64,000 bases of DNA from Pseudophaeobacter leonis (GTDB taxonomy: Bacteria; Pseudomonadota; Alphaproteobacteria; Rhodobacterales; Rhodobacteraceae): positions 62,001-126,000 of the forward strand of contig NZ_MWVJ01000033.1 of assembly GCF_002087335.1 (NCBI RefSeq), in the 5' to 3' direction. A model generated the notes under the pieces. The model saw only the letters and a list, made by a program, of their open reading frames with translations. It did not search any database and was not told the DNA's origin. A program made the position numbers and the translations under genes. Positions 56,852 to 64,000 of the stretch are shown one piece after another (the first letter of the stretch is position 1; each line of letters begins with the position of its first letter).

Positions 56852-57898
56852 TTACTCAATCAGCTGCGCAATTCTTTTTGCGGCTCCCGCAAGGTCCTGC
56901 TCCGTCATTTCCTCAAGTTCTATGCTCAGGACAGGCGGGCTAGCTTTGGTACTGCGCGACTTTTGGTAGGAGGGATCGTAGTGATCCCGCATCAAGGCCT
57001 GAGTCAGTGCAGGCTTGTCCCCCGCCTCAATCAGCGAAAACCAGTGATCGATCACCGCATTTGCGCGTTGGCCGCGCAGGCGTCCCAGTTTTTCGCGCAG
57101 CGTCGGTGCGTCCGACAGGATATCGTCATAGACCTGTGTCAAATAACGGCAACGCGCCGCCACCGGGGCGGTGACTTCGACCCGTGAGGCCTGCTTCATC
57201 GCGCTCCAGAGACTGGGAGGAATAATCCGCGCGCCCACCTTGCTGGATTCGGCTTCAACCAGAACCGGGCGGGCAGCATCCATCTGCACCAGAGCCGAGG
57301 CCAGCGCGGTCTCAAACCCCTTTTGGCTGGGCTGAGGCGTCCGCATGGCGCCCAAAAGCGAGCCACGATGGTTGGCGAGCCCCTCGAGATCGAGAACCTG
57401 CCCGCCAAGAGCTGCAACCCGTTGCAAAATATCCGGTTTGGCACTGCCGGTATAACCATCCAGCGCGATCAGGCGAAATGGCAGGGGCTGATCATAGAGG
57501 TATGATTTGACCAGTCGCCGATAGCTTTGATAGCCGCCTTCGACCAGGTCAGCCCGCCAGCCAATCTGCTGCAGCATCCAGGAAAAACTCCCCGACCGCT
57601 GGCCACCACGCCAGCAATAGACCAGAGGCTGCCAGCCGCCGTCATGATGGCTGAGACTATTCTCTATGTGATTGGCTGCATTGCGAAAAACCAGCGCCGC
57701 GCCGAGTTTGCGCGCCCGGAACGGGCTGTCTTGCACATAGATGGTGCCCACTTGCGCGCGCTCTTCATTGTCCAGCACTGGCAGGTTGATGGCACCGGGG
57801 ATGTGGTCTTCGGCAAATTCGGCCGGGCTGCGCACATCGATCACATCATCGCGGCCATGTGCCAGGATGTCTTGCAGGGATTTATAGCATTCTGGCAT
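56852..57898 (-). CDS. mnmH: tRNA 2-selenouridine synthase
   Basis: The 348-residue enzyme has an N-terminal rhodanese domain (DVRSPAEFAEDHIPGAINLP, active loop YCWRGGQRSGS with C95) and a C-terminal P-loop domain. It exchanges sulfur of 2-thiouridine in tRNA for selenium from selenophosphate, via a geranylated intermediate. The P-loop reads LDGYTGSAKPDIL (148-154), so the Ser/Thr after the Lys is Pro, an unusual change. The pairing with selD is the common selenouridine system without selenoprotein genes. Confidence 0.92.
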   Translation of the reverse strand: MPECYKSLQDILAHGRDDVIDVRSPAEFAEDHIPGAINLPVLDNEERAQVGTIYVQDSPFRARKLGAALVFRNAANHIENSLSHHDGGWQPLVYCWRGGQRSGSFSWMLQQIGWRADLVEGGYQSYRRLVKSYLYDQPLPFRLIALDGYTGSAKPDILQRVAALGGQVLDLEGLANHRGSLLGAMRTPQPSQKGFETALASALVQMDAARPVLVEAESSKVGARIIPPSLWSAMKQASRVEVTAPVAARCRYLTQVYDDILSDAPTLREKLGRLRGQRANAVIDHWFSLIEAGDKPALTQALMRDHYDPSYQKSRSTKASPPVLSIELEEMTEQDLAGAAKRIAQLIE

Positions 57899-58021
57899 AG
57901 GTTTGCCTTACCGCATAGGGCGTTTGAATTTGGGTATGTTTTCCCACCTTGTAGCGCCAATTCCCCGCAGAGACAGCATGGATTTCACGCAATATCGCTA
58001 ATCTGTGCCCCGTTTGCTGGA

Positions 58022-58833
58022 TCACAGCAGGCGCGGCTGCCGCATAGAGCTGGTCGTTTCGGTATCGGGCTTCTGCTCTGGTTCAGGTGTCTTGTTTGCA
58101 GCATCCGGCGTGGCTGGCAGGTCTTGTTCGACAGGATCCTCATAGAAAGGCTCAATCACCTCGGGTCCGCTGGCCCTGAGCTGTTCACATCCATCGCCAC
58201 CCGGTGCATCAGATGCAGCCCTTCCGGGCCCGGCTGCATCAGCGACGCCGCCCCTTTGCCGCTCTCGCCCAGCCATAGGGACCAATCCTGCGGCTCAAGC
58301 ATCAGCGGCATGCGGTGATGAATAGGCAAAAAGCTCTGATTGGCCGCAGTGGTCACGATTGCGCAGGTGGCCTGGCTGTCGTGCTGCCCACAGTCCTGTC
58401 CCCCGTTCTGCCCACTGTGCTGCCTCCAGTCCTGCCAGATCCCGGCAAAGGCCAGGGGGGCATCATCGCAGCGCCGAATGTACCACGGCAAACGTCTGCC
58501 CCGCGACGCGCGGGGCCATTCATAAAACCCGCTGGCCGGGATAAGACAGCGCCTCTTGCGGCAAGCCTCTGCAAAGGCGGGCTTTTCTGCCAGCGTCTCG
58601 GCACGTGCATTGATCAGTAGCGGGCCTGCGGTCTCGGTTTTGTACCAATGCGGCAAGAACCCCCAGCGCATCGCCTGCAGCCGGCGGATGCCCTCGCCTG
58701 CGCTCACCACATGCACCGGGGTTGTGGGACAGATATTATAGTTCGGCCCCTGCGGCAGGTCATTGGCAGGCTGCGCTGCAAACAGCTGCGCTATGGCATC
58801 ATTGGGAAGGGTCAGGGCAAAACGTCCACACAT
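58022..58833 (-). CDS. SRAP domain protein (HMCES/YedK type, frameshifted near the end)
   Basis: The protein of about 270 residues carries the SRAP fold: nucleophile C2 in MCGRFAL, PNYNICPTTPVHVV, LLINARAETLAEKPAF, the ASGFYEWP Glu and IHHRMPLML. SRAP proteins covalently cap abasic sites in single-stranded DNA. A base lost near 58177-58180 shifts HRVAMDVNSS from RASGPEVIEPFYEDP. Corrected, the protein gains a Pro/Glu/Asp-rich tail ending at 58022. A Gln/Gly/His-rich insert (QHSGQNGGQDCGQHDSQ) precedes the CAIVTTAANQ strand. Confidence 0.85.
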
Positions 58834-58952
58834 GTAACCAGCTTATCGCAATCAAAGCAGAAAAACCAAGCCGCGCGGCGCTTGGTCACGCCTCCCTCTC
58901 TCTTTCTTGCTCCGGTCGCTCTTTTTCCAGTCTCTCTCAATTCCGGGCCACG

Positions 58953-58995
58953 AAAAAGCCCCGCCAGAAAATCCCAGAAAATCTATGGCGGGGCT
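58953..58995 (-). terminator. Terminator of the 5'-nucleotidase gene
   Basis: On the minus strand AGCCCCGCCA - about 20-base loop - TGGCGGGGCT is followed by TTTTTCG, 49 bases after the corrected stop. Confidence 0.85.
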
Positions 58996-59043
58996 CGCAA
59001 GATAGGCTATCAAAGAACGCGAGTGTGTTTCGCGCGCGAAACC

Positions 59044-60620
59044 TTATTTCTGCGCAATCCGCCCCTCTGTATAGGCCTGATAGGCGCCTTGCGCCGCGAG
59101 ATATTCGGCCAGAACATCTGCAAGGTCGGGGCCAAAATCATAGGCGTTTTTATCTTCGCCAGCAAAGATCTTGTAGCCTCACCGCCGTTGCGCACGTAGT
59201 TGTTTGTCACGACGAGATAGGTTTTGGCCGCATCAATTGGCTCAAACCCAGAGCCTGCAGCAACCAGCACCTCTTGTACCCGACCCGCGTTGGCGGCAAC
59301 ACTGCCGTCCCAGGTGAATTTAAGCCCCGCAACCTGCGGAAAGCGCCCCTTGACCTCTTCCACCTGGCTCACACCATTTTCCAGCGCCGCGACAAGGTCT
59401 GCACCGGTGATCTCAAAGGTCGAGAGCGTGTTCTGGAAGGGCAGAATGGTCAGGACTTCGCCCATGGTGACAGCACCGGGTTCAAGACTTGCGCGGATGC
59501 CGCCCGAGTTTGCGATCGCAATGGTCACGCCCTGGTCCTTGACCCGCGCCAGCATGGCATCAGCCACCAGATTGCCCATCTGGCATTCCTGAACGCGGCA
59601 AACCGTGCGATCGCCATCAACCGAGGTTGCCGCCTCGGCGACCACCTTGTTGCGGATCTCGTCCAGTGGCATCGCCAGCTCGGCAATCCGGGCCAGGGTG
59701 TCGCTGTCCTCAGCGACGGTGCCATCCATGATCAGCGGCTCTCCCGCTGCCTGCGTGACGGTGCCGGCATCATCAAAGGTTAGGTTCAGCTCGCCGAGGA
59801 ACTTGCCATAGGCATAGGCCTGCACGATGGCGACATCGTTGACCATGGTTGGATAGGGGCCAACAGCCTTTTCCGAAACATTGGAAAGATAGGTATTGGA
59901 ATGGCCGCCAACAATCACATCAACGCCTTTGGTGCCAGCGGCTACCTTTTGGTCAACCCAATAGCCTGAATGGCTGAGGACCACGATCTTGGTGACGCCC
60001 AAGGCGGTCAGACGATCCACCTCGCCCTGTACAGCCGCCACCGGATCCGAGAACGAGACGTTCTTGCCGGGGCTGGCCAGATCATGGGTATCTTCTGGTG
60101 TCAGGCCAAGCAGGCCAATCTTTTCGCCGCCCCGCTCAATCACGGTTGATTTCTGCAGTACACCGGCCAGGGCAGGCTCGGCCGAGACATCGGCATTGGA
60201 CATCAACACCGGAAAGCCCACCGCATCCATGAAGCCACGCAGCACCTCGGGGCCATCGTCAAACTCGTGGTTGCCAACGGTCATGCCGTCATAGCCGAGC
60301 TTGATCATCATCTCGGCCGCGACCTTGCCCTTGTAGTAGGTGTAAAACAGCGAGCCCTGAAACTGGTCGCCGCCATCCACCAGAATGGAGTTCTCGGCAC
60401 GGCTGCGGGCCTCTGCAATGGCGCTGACCAGACGCGCGGTGCCGCCAAAGCACTTGCCCTCGGCGTTGTCACTCTCGCGACAGCCGCTGTCATATTTGCT
60501 GATCGGCTCAAAGCGCGCGTGAAAATCATTGGTATGCAGAATGGTCAGCTTGTAGTCAGCCGTGGCCATACCCGCCGTAAGGCCCAGTGCGGCAACCGTG
60601 GTCAGAAAACGCGTAAACAT
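59044..60620 (-). CDS. Secreted 5'-nucleotidase/2',3'-cyclic phosphodiesterase-type metallophosphatase (frameshifted)
   Basis: The enzyme of about 525 residues has a signal peptide (ATG 60620, MFTRFLTTVAALG to ATA-DY, with GGGAG upstream). The metallophosphoesterase motifs are ILHTNDFHARFEP, ILVDGGDQFQGS, VGNHEFDDGP and VGGHSNTYL. The C-terminal nucleotide-binding domain has GNLVADAMLARVKDQG, IANSGGIRASLEPG and LPFQNTL. The frame breaks at 59175-59177 (GAGGCTAC for GAGGGCTAC). Corrected, it reads VRNGGEGYKIFAG to TAA at 59046-59044. It releases phosphate or nucleosides in the periplasm. Confidence 0.88.
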
Positions 60621-60921
60621 CAAAATCACTCCCGTTGTTTTTCTTTGCCTCCGATGGTGCGGCCAAAGCCGCTGTCAGTCAAAGGGGAAAAACAACCCTG
60701 CCGGTTTTCCTAGGGGCAATCAGCCCGCCAGGAGCAGTAATTCAGCGCAAAGCGACAGTGCCCGCGCTGCTTCTGCCCTGCCTTGCATAGAGTTTCGCCG
60801 CACTGGTCGCCGTATTGGCTCCTGTACTGGCAGCCGTACTGGCCGCAACGCAGCTCCCTTCTGGCTTGGCACATGTCGCTTGGCACTTGATTCCAAACGC
60901 GCTGCAGGGCATCAGATCCCT
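60621..60921. other. Divergent spacer between the nucleotidase and the DUF952 gene
   Basis: The 301 bases have no supported gene. They include a loose repeat of CTG/TACTGG(C/T)-type units near 60805-60845. An in-frame extension of the DUF952 gene begins here without a ribosome site and is not supported. Confidence 0.5.
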
Positions 60922-61260
60922 ATGCAAATCTATAAAATCCTCCGCGCCGATGAATGGTCGGCCTTGCAGTCCCAGGGCGAAGCCCTTGGCGCGCCCATCG
61001 ACCTGAGCGATGGTTTCATTCACTTCTCCACGGCCACGCAGGCCGCCGAGACCGCAGCCAAGCATTTTGCCGGAGCAGAGGGGCTTTGGCTGCTGGCTCT
61101 CGACGGTGCGGCACTGGGGGAGGCGCTGAAATGGGAAGTGTCACGCGGTGGCGCTGAATTTCCGCATCTCTATCGCAAGATGCTGCTCAGCGAGGTTCTT
61201 TGGTCGAAACCTTTGCCACTGGTGGCGGGCGCGCATCAGTTCCCAGATGAGATGGCATGA
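60922..61260 (+). CDS. DUF952 family protein
   Basis: The 112-residue cytoplasmic protein has the DUF952 pattern MQIYKILRADEW, DLSDGFIHFSTATQAAETAAKHFAG and EFPHLYRKMLLSEVLW. The family resembles glutathione S-transferase-like domains, but its function is unknown. The start is ATG 60922. It overlaps the next gene by four bases and leads the operon DUF952-DUF1330-pyrD-arsC-like. Confidence 0.85.
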   Translation: MQIYKILRADEWSALQSQGEALGAPIDLSDGFIHFSTATQAAETAAKHFAGAEGLWLLALDGAALGEALKWEVSRGGAEFPHLYRKMLLSEVLWSKPLPLVAGAHQFPDEMA

Positions 61261-61688
61261 GCCGCACTATCGACCCCAGCCGGGCGCAGTTTGACGCCTT
61301 TAAGGCGCTGGAGCGTGGCCATCCCATTGAGATGCTCAATCTGGTGCGATTCAATGCCAAAGCAGCCTACCCGGAGGGCCATCCGCTGGCCGCGGCCGGT
61401 TTGAGCGGGGCAGAGGCCTACAGGAACTACGGCGTCGAAAGCGGTCCCATTTTTGCCTCCCTTGGCGGCAGCATCCTGTGGCGTGGCAGCTATGAGACCA
61501 CCCTGATCGGCCCCGCGGATGAAACCTGGGATGAAGTCTTTGTTGCCCGCTACCCCGACGCCCACGCCTTTATGGCCATGGTGACGGACCCGGCGTATCA
61601 ACAGGCCGTGGTGCACCGACAGGCGGCTGTTGCGACCTCGCGGCTGATCCGTACAAAACCAAGCGACACCGGAGCGACTTTTGCATGA
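61257..61688 (+). CDS. DUF1330 family protein
   Basis: The 143-residue protein has a dimeric ferredoxin-like (DUF1330/EthD-type) fold pattern: [43 protein letters not shown] and [34 protein letters not shown]. No catalytic function is established. It overlaps both neighbours by four bases. Confidence 0.8.
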   Translation: MSRTIDPSRAQFDAFKALERGHPIEMLNLVRFNAKAAYPEGHPLAAAGLSGAEAYRNYGVESGPIFASLGGSILWRGSYETTLIGPADETWDEVFVARYPDAHAFMAMVTDPAYQQAVVHRQAAVATSRLIRTKPSDTGATFA

Positions 61689-62743
61689 AACTGACTGAAA
61701 AACTGGCCCTCACGGCGCTGCACAGGGTTGACCCGGAAACCGCCCATGCCCTGTCGATCAGGGCGCTGAAATTCGGCCTCACCCCCACCCCCGGCCCTGT
61801 GACGTCAACGCGGCTGAAATGTGAGATTGCCGGCATTGCGCTGGCCAATCCCGTTGGGCTGGCGGCTGGTTTTGACAAAAACGCCGAGGCGCTGGCGCCG
61901 CTGTCGCAGGCCGGGTTTGGCTTTATCGAGGTGGGGGCCGCCACGCCGCGCCCGCAGCCCGGCAACCCCAAACCGCGCTTGTTTCGTCTCAGCGAAGACC
62001 GCGCCGCGATCAATCGCTTTGGCTTTAACAACGAAGGCATGCAGGTGATTGCCGCCCGCCTTGCCCAGCGGCCCAAGGATGCGGTGATTGGTCTGAACCT
62101 TGGGGCCAACAAGGACAGCGACGACCGCGCCGCCGATTTTGCCCGGGTTTTGGCCCACTGTGGCGCCCACCTCGATTTTGCCACGGTGAATGTGTCTTCT
62201 CCAAACACAGAGAAACTGCGCGACCTGCAGGGCAAGGCGGCGCTCTCGGGGCTGCTGCGCGGGGTGATCGAGACCCGTGACGCCCTGCCGCGCCGGGTGC
62301 CGGTGTTTTTGAAAATTGCCCCTGATCTGGATCGCGCCGCCATTGAGGATATCGCCGAAGTGGCACTGGAAACCGGTATTGATGCGGTGATTGCCACCAA
62401 TACAACCCTGTCGCGCGAGGGCCTCAAAAGTGCCCACCGCGATGAGGCCGGAGGCCTGTCCGGCGCGCCGCTGTTTGAAAAATCAACCCGGGTGCTGGCG
62501 CAGCTTTCTGAGCTTTTGGCGGGCAAGGTGCCGCTGGTCGGGGTGGGCGGCATCAGCACGTCAGAGCAGGCCTATGCCAAGATCTGCGCCGGCGCCTCTG
62601 CGGTGCAGCTTTATACCGCCATGGTCTATGGCGGGCTGTCGCTGGGGGCAGATATCGCCCGCGAGTTGGACGCGCAGCTGGCCCGCGATGGTTTTGCAAA
62701 CGTTGCGGAGGCCGTGGGCTCAAAACGCGCGGACTGGCTATGA
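61685..62743 (+). CDS. pyrD: Dihydroorotate dehydrogenase, quinone type
   Basis: The 352-residue class 2 enzyme oxidises dihydroorotate to orotate in pyrimidine synthesis. It has an N-terminal membrane-associating helix ([21 protein letters not shown]), the FMN core [41 protein letters not shown] with the catalytic Ser, and [33 protein letters not shown]. It is full length and intact. Confidence 0.95.
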   Translation: MKLTEKLALTALHRVDPETAHALSIRALKFGLTPTPGPVTSTRLKCEIAGIALANPVGLAAGFDKNAEALAPLSQAGFGFIEVGAATPRPQPGNPKPRLFRLSEDRAAINRFGFNNEGMQVIAARLAQRPKDAVIGLNLGANKDSDDRAADFARVLAHCGAHLDFATVNVSSPNTEKLRDLQGKAALSGLLRGVIETRDALPRRVPVFLKIAPDLDRAAIEDIAEVALETGIDAVIATNTTLSREGLKSAHRDEAGGLSGAPLFEKSTRVLAQLSELLAGKVPLVGVGGISTSEQAYAKICAGASAVQLYTAMVYGGLSLGADIARELDAQLARDGFANVAEAVGSKRADWL

Positions 62744-63081
62744 TCACCTATTGGCACAATCCGCGCTGTTCAAAATCGCGCGCGGGGCTTCAGCTGCTGC
62801 AAGAACGCGGCGCCGAGGTGGCCCTGCGGCTTTACCTGCAGGAGCAGCCCAGTCTGGAAGTCATCACCGCGCTGCACAAGGCCCTTGGCGGTGCGGTGAT
62901 CGACATGATGCGCTGCGGGGAAAAACCCTTTAAGGCCCTGGGGTTGAGCAAGGACAGCCCTGAGGCGGATCTGCTTGCAGCAATGGTGCAGGAGCCGATC
63001 CTGCTCGAGCGGCCCATCGCGGTCAAACAGGGCAAGGCCGTCATTGGCCGTCCTACCGAAGCACTGGAGGCGCTGCTTTAG
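62740..63081 (+). CDS. ArsC-family arsenate reductase-like protein
   Basis: The 113-residue thioredoxin-fold protein has the active cysteine C10 in HNPRCSKSR, and [12 protein letters not shown] at the end, as in glutaredoxin-dependent arsenate reductases and the Spx/YffB relatives. No ars operon is nearby, so a general thiol role is possible. It overlaps pyrD by four bases. Confidence 0.8.
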   Translation: MITYWHNPRCSKSRAGLQLLQERGAEVALRLYLQEQPSLEVITALHKALGGAVIDMMRCGEKPFKALGLSKDSPEADLLAAMVQEPILLERPIAVKQGKAVIGRPTEALEALL

Positions 63082-63120
63082 CCAGCAGGCCAGATTAGTC
63101 GGCGACTGCGAAAAAACCCT

Positions 63121-63142
63121 CGCCTATGGCCGAAGGCGTTTT
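63121..63142 (+). terminator. Small terminator of the pyrD operon inside the MATE 3' end
   Basis: CGCCT - ATGGCCGA - AGGCG followed by TTTT ends the plus-strand operon 40 bases after its last stop. It overlaps the C-terminal codons of the convergent transporter gene. Confidence 0.5.
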
Positions 63143-64000
63143 GCCCCGACACTGGCCTCAAGTCCGGGATAGCGCAGCCCCAGCGTCAGGCCACGTGTCA
63201 CATTCAGCACCAAAAGCCCCGCCCATAGGCCATGATTGCCCAGCAGCGGCACCAGCAGCAACAGCGCCAGCAGGTAGATCGCCACGGAGTGCACCATCGC
63301 GCGCCGCATCGCACCGGTCCAGGTGGCGCCAATATAGATGCCGTCGTACATATAGCTCGCCACCGAGATCAGCGGCAGCACTGCGGCCCAGACCAGATAG
63401 CTGCGCGCCGCAGTCCGCACCTCGGGGGCTGTGGCCATCAGATCAATAAGAAAGGGCCCGCCAAGCGCAAAACTCAGACCCAGAAGCACGGAACTCGCCA
63501 CGCCCCATTGCGACGAGATCCAGGCCGCACGCCGCAGGTTCAGGCGATTCTTGGCGCCAACAGCACTGCCCACCAGGGCCTCGGCCGAAAAGGCAAACCC
63601 GTCCAGCGCAAAGGCGGTGATTTCGACAAATTGCAACAGCACCTGATTGGCCGCAAGGGTGACATCGCCAAATTTGGCGCCAATAAAGAGAAAGCTGGTA
63701 AAAGAGCCCGTCAGCAGCACCGAGCGCACCATGATGTCGCCATTCACCTGCGCCATCCGCCGGATGCGGGTGGGATCAAACACCCGGGGCCAGTCGCACC
63801 ATTGCCGGCCAGCAAAAGCCGAACGACAAAGGTAAAGTCCCAGCGCCACACCCGTCCACTCGGCGATCAGGGTGGCAATGGCAACGCCCTCGACTCCCCA
63901 GTCCAACCCCAGAACAAACCACAGGTCCAGCGCAATGTTGAGCCCATTCATCCAGATTTGCAGCCCAAAGATAGCGCGGGTTTTCTCAACCGCGATCAGC
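63124..64000 (-). CDS. MATE family efflux transporter (3' part, start beyond the window)
   Basis: The last 292 residues of a multidrug and toxic compound extrusion protein of the DinF type show six or more helices: IWMNGLNIALDLWFVLGLDWGVEGVAIATLIAEW, SFTSFLFIGAKFGDVTLAANQVLLQF and TAFALDGFAFSAEALVGSAVGAKN. The frame is still open at base 64000, so the N-terminus lies outside the window. It exports cationic or hydrophobic compounds against Na+ or H+. Confidence 0.88.
   Translation of the reverse strand, partial: LIAVEKTRAIFGLQIWMNGLNIALDLWFVLGLDWGVEGVAIATLIAEWTGVALGLYLCRSAFAGRQWCDWPRVFDPTRIRRMAQVNGDIMVRSVLLTGSFTSFLFIGAKFGDVTLAANQVLLQFVEITAFALDGFAFSAEALVGSAVGAKNRLNLRRAAWISSQWGVASSVLLGLSFALGGPFLIDLMATAPEVRTAARSYLVWAAVLPLISVASYMYDGIYIGATWTGAMRRAMVHSVAIYLLALLLLVPLLGNHGLWAGLLVLNVTRGLTLGLRYPGLEASVGAKRLRP

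Overview
The window is about 64 kb of GC-rich alphaproteobacterial chromosome. Gene content and order point to the Roseobacter group (Rhodobacteraceae). The main clues are a full sox cluster for thiosulfate oxidation with soxR/soxS divergent from soxVW, accB-accC-aat followed by DUF2155, MlaD and NDUFA12-type genes, an Mrp antiporter operon, a branched-chain-type ABC operon next to an ScfR-type regulator, and a SelD fusion next to a tRNA 2-selenouridine synthase. I assign no species. I found no tRNA, rRNA, CRISPR array, prophage or insertion sequence.

Layout. 1-96 is the tail of an unknown gene, closed by a bidirectional terminator. 344-5219 (-) holds a FliM/FliN-type protein and a signalling operon: a receiver, a small membrane protein and a transporter-fused histidine kinase. 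5399-14495 is a probable carboxylate uptake and activation region: an ScfR-like regulator, binding protein, two permeases and two ATPases, an acyl-CoA ligase and a PAS-LuxR regulator. 14677-18623 covers fatty-acid synthesis (accBC), N-end-rule tagging (aat) and envelope or respiratory accessory genes. 18736-25212 has a glyoxalase-like protein, RidA, ClpX, ClpP, a GlxA-type regulator and a methyltransferase. 25582-36740 is the sulfur region: soxCD, soxB, soxXYZA, soxVW, soxS, soxR, a YeeE/YedE transporter and a DUF302 protein. 36884-41391 has a TPP enzyme, a CoA-transferase and a TPR protein. 41451-46149 is an opgC-opgG-opgH operon for periplasmic glucans. 46353-47813 has a PHB-depolymerase-like hydrolase and a rhodanese. 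48194-54157 is mrpA-G. 54335-57898 is selenium metabolism. 58022-64000 has an SRAP protein, a 5'-nucleotidase, DUF952 and DUF1330 proteins, pyrD, an ArsC-like protein and the end of a MATE transporter.

Two features recur. First, at least 13 genes, including clpX and soxB, are broken by single-base indels, mostly in short homopolymers. With the missing or extra base corrected, the continuing frame reads as an intact family member. I read these as sequence errors and annotate each as one gene. Second, four sites of form WATTCR-N6-TGAATT (one degenerate) lie in the soxS-soxV, soxW-soxX, soxA-soxB and soxB-soxC spacers. They are probable SoxR operators and, with terminator-like hairpins, divide the cluster into separately controlled units. 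Many spacers also carry short tandem duplications of 11-22 bp.
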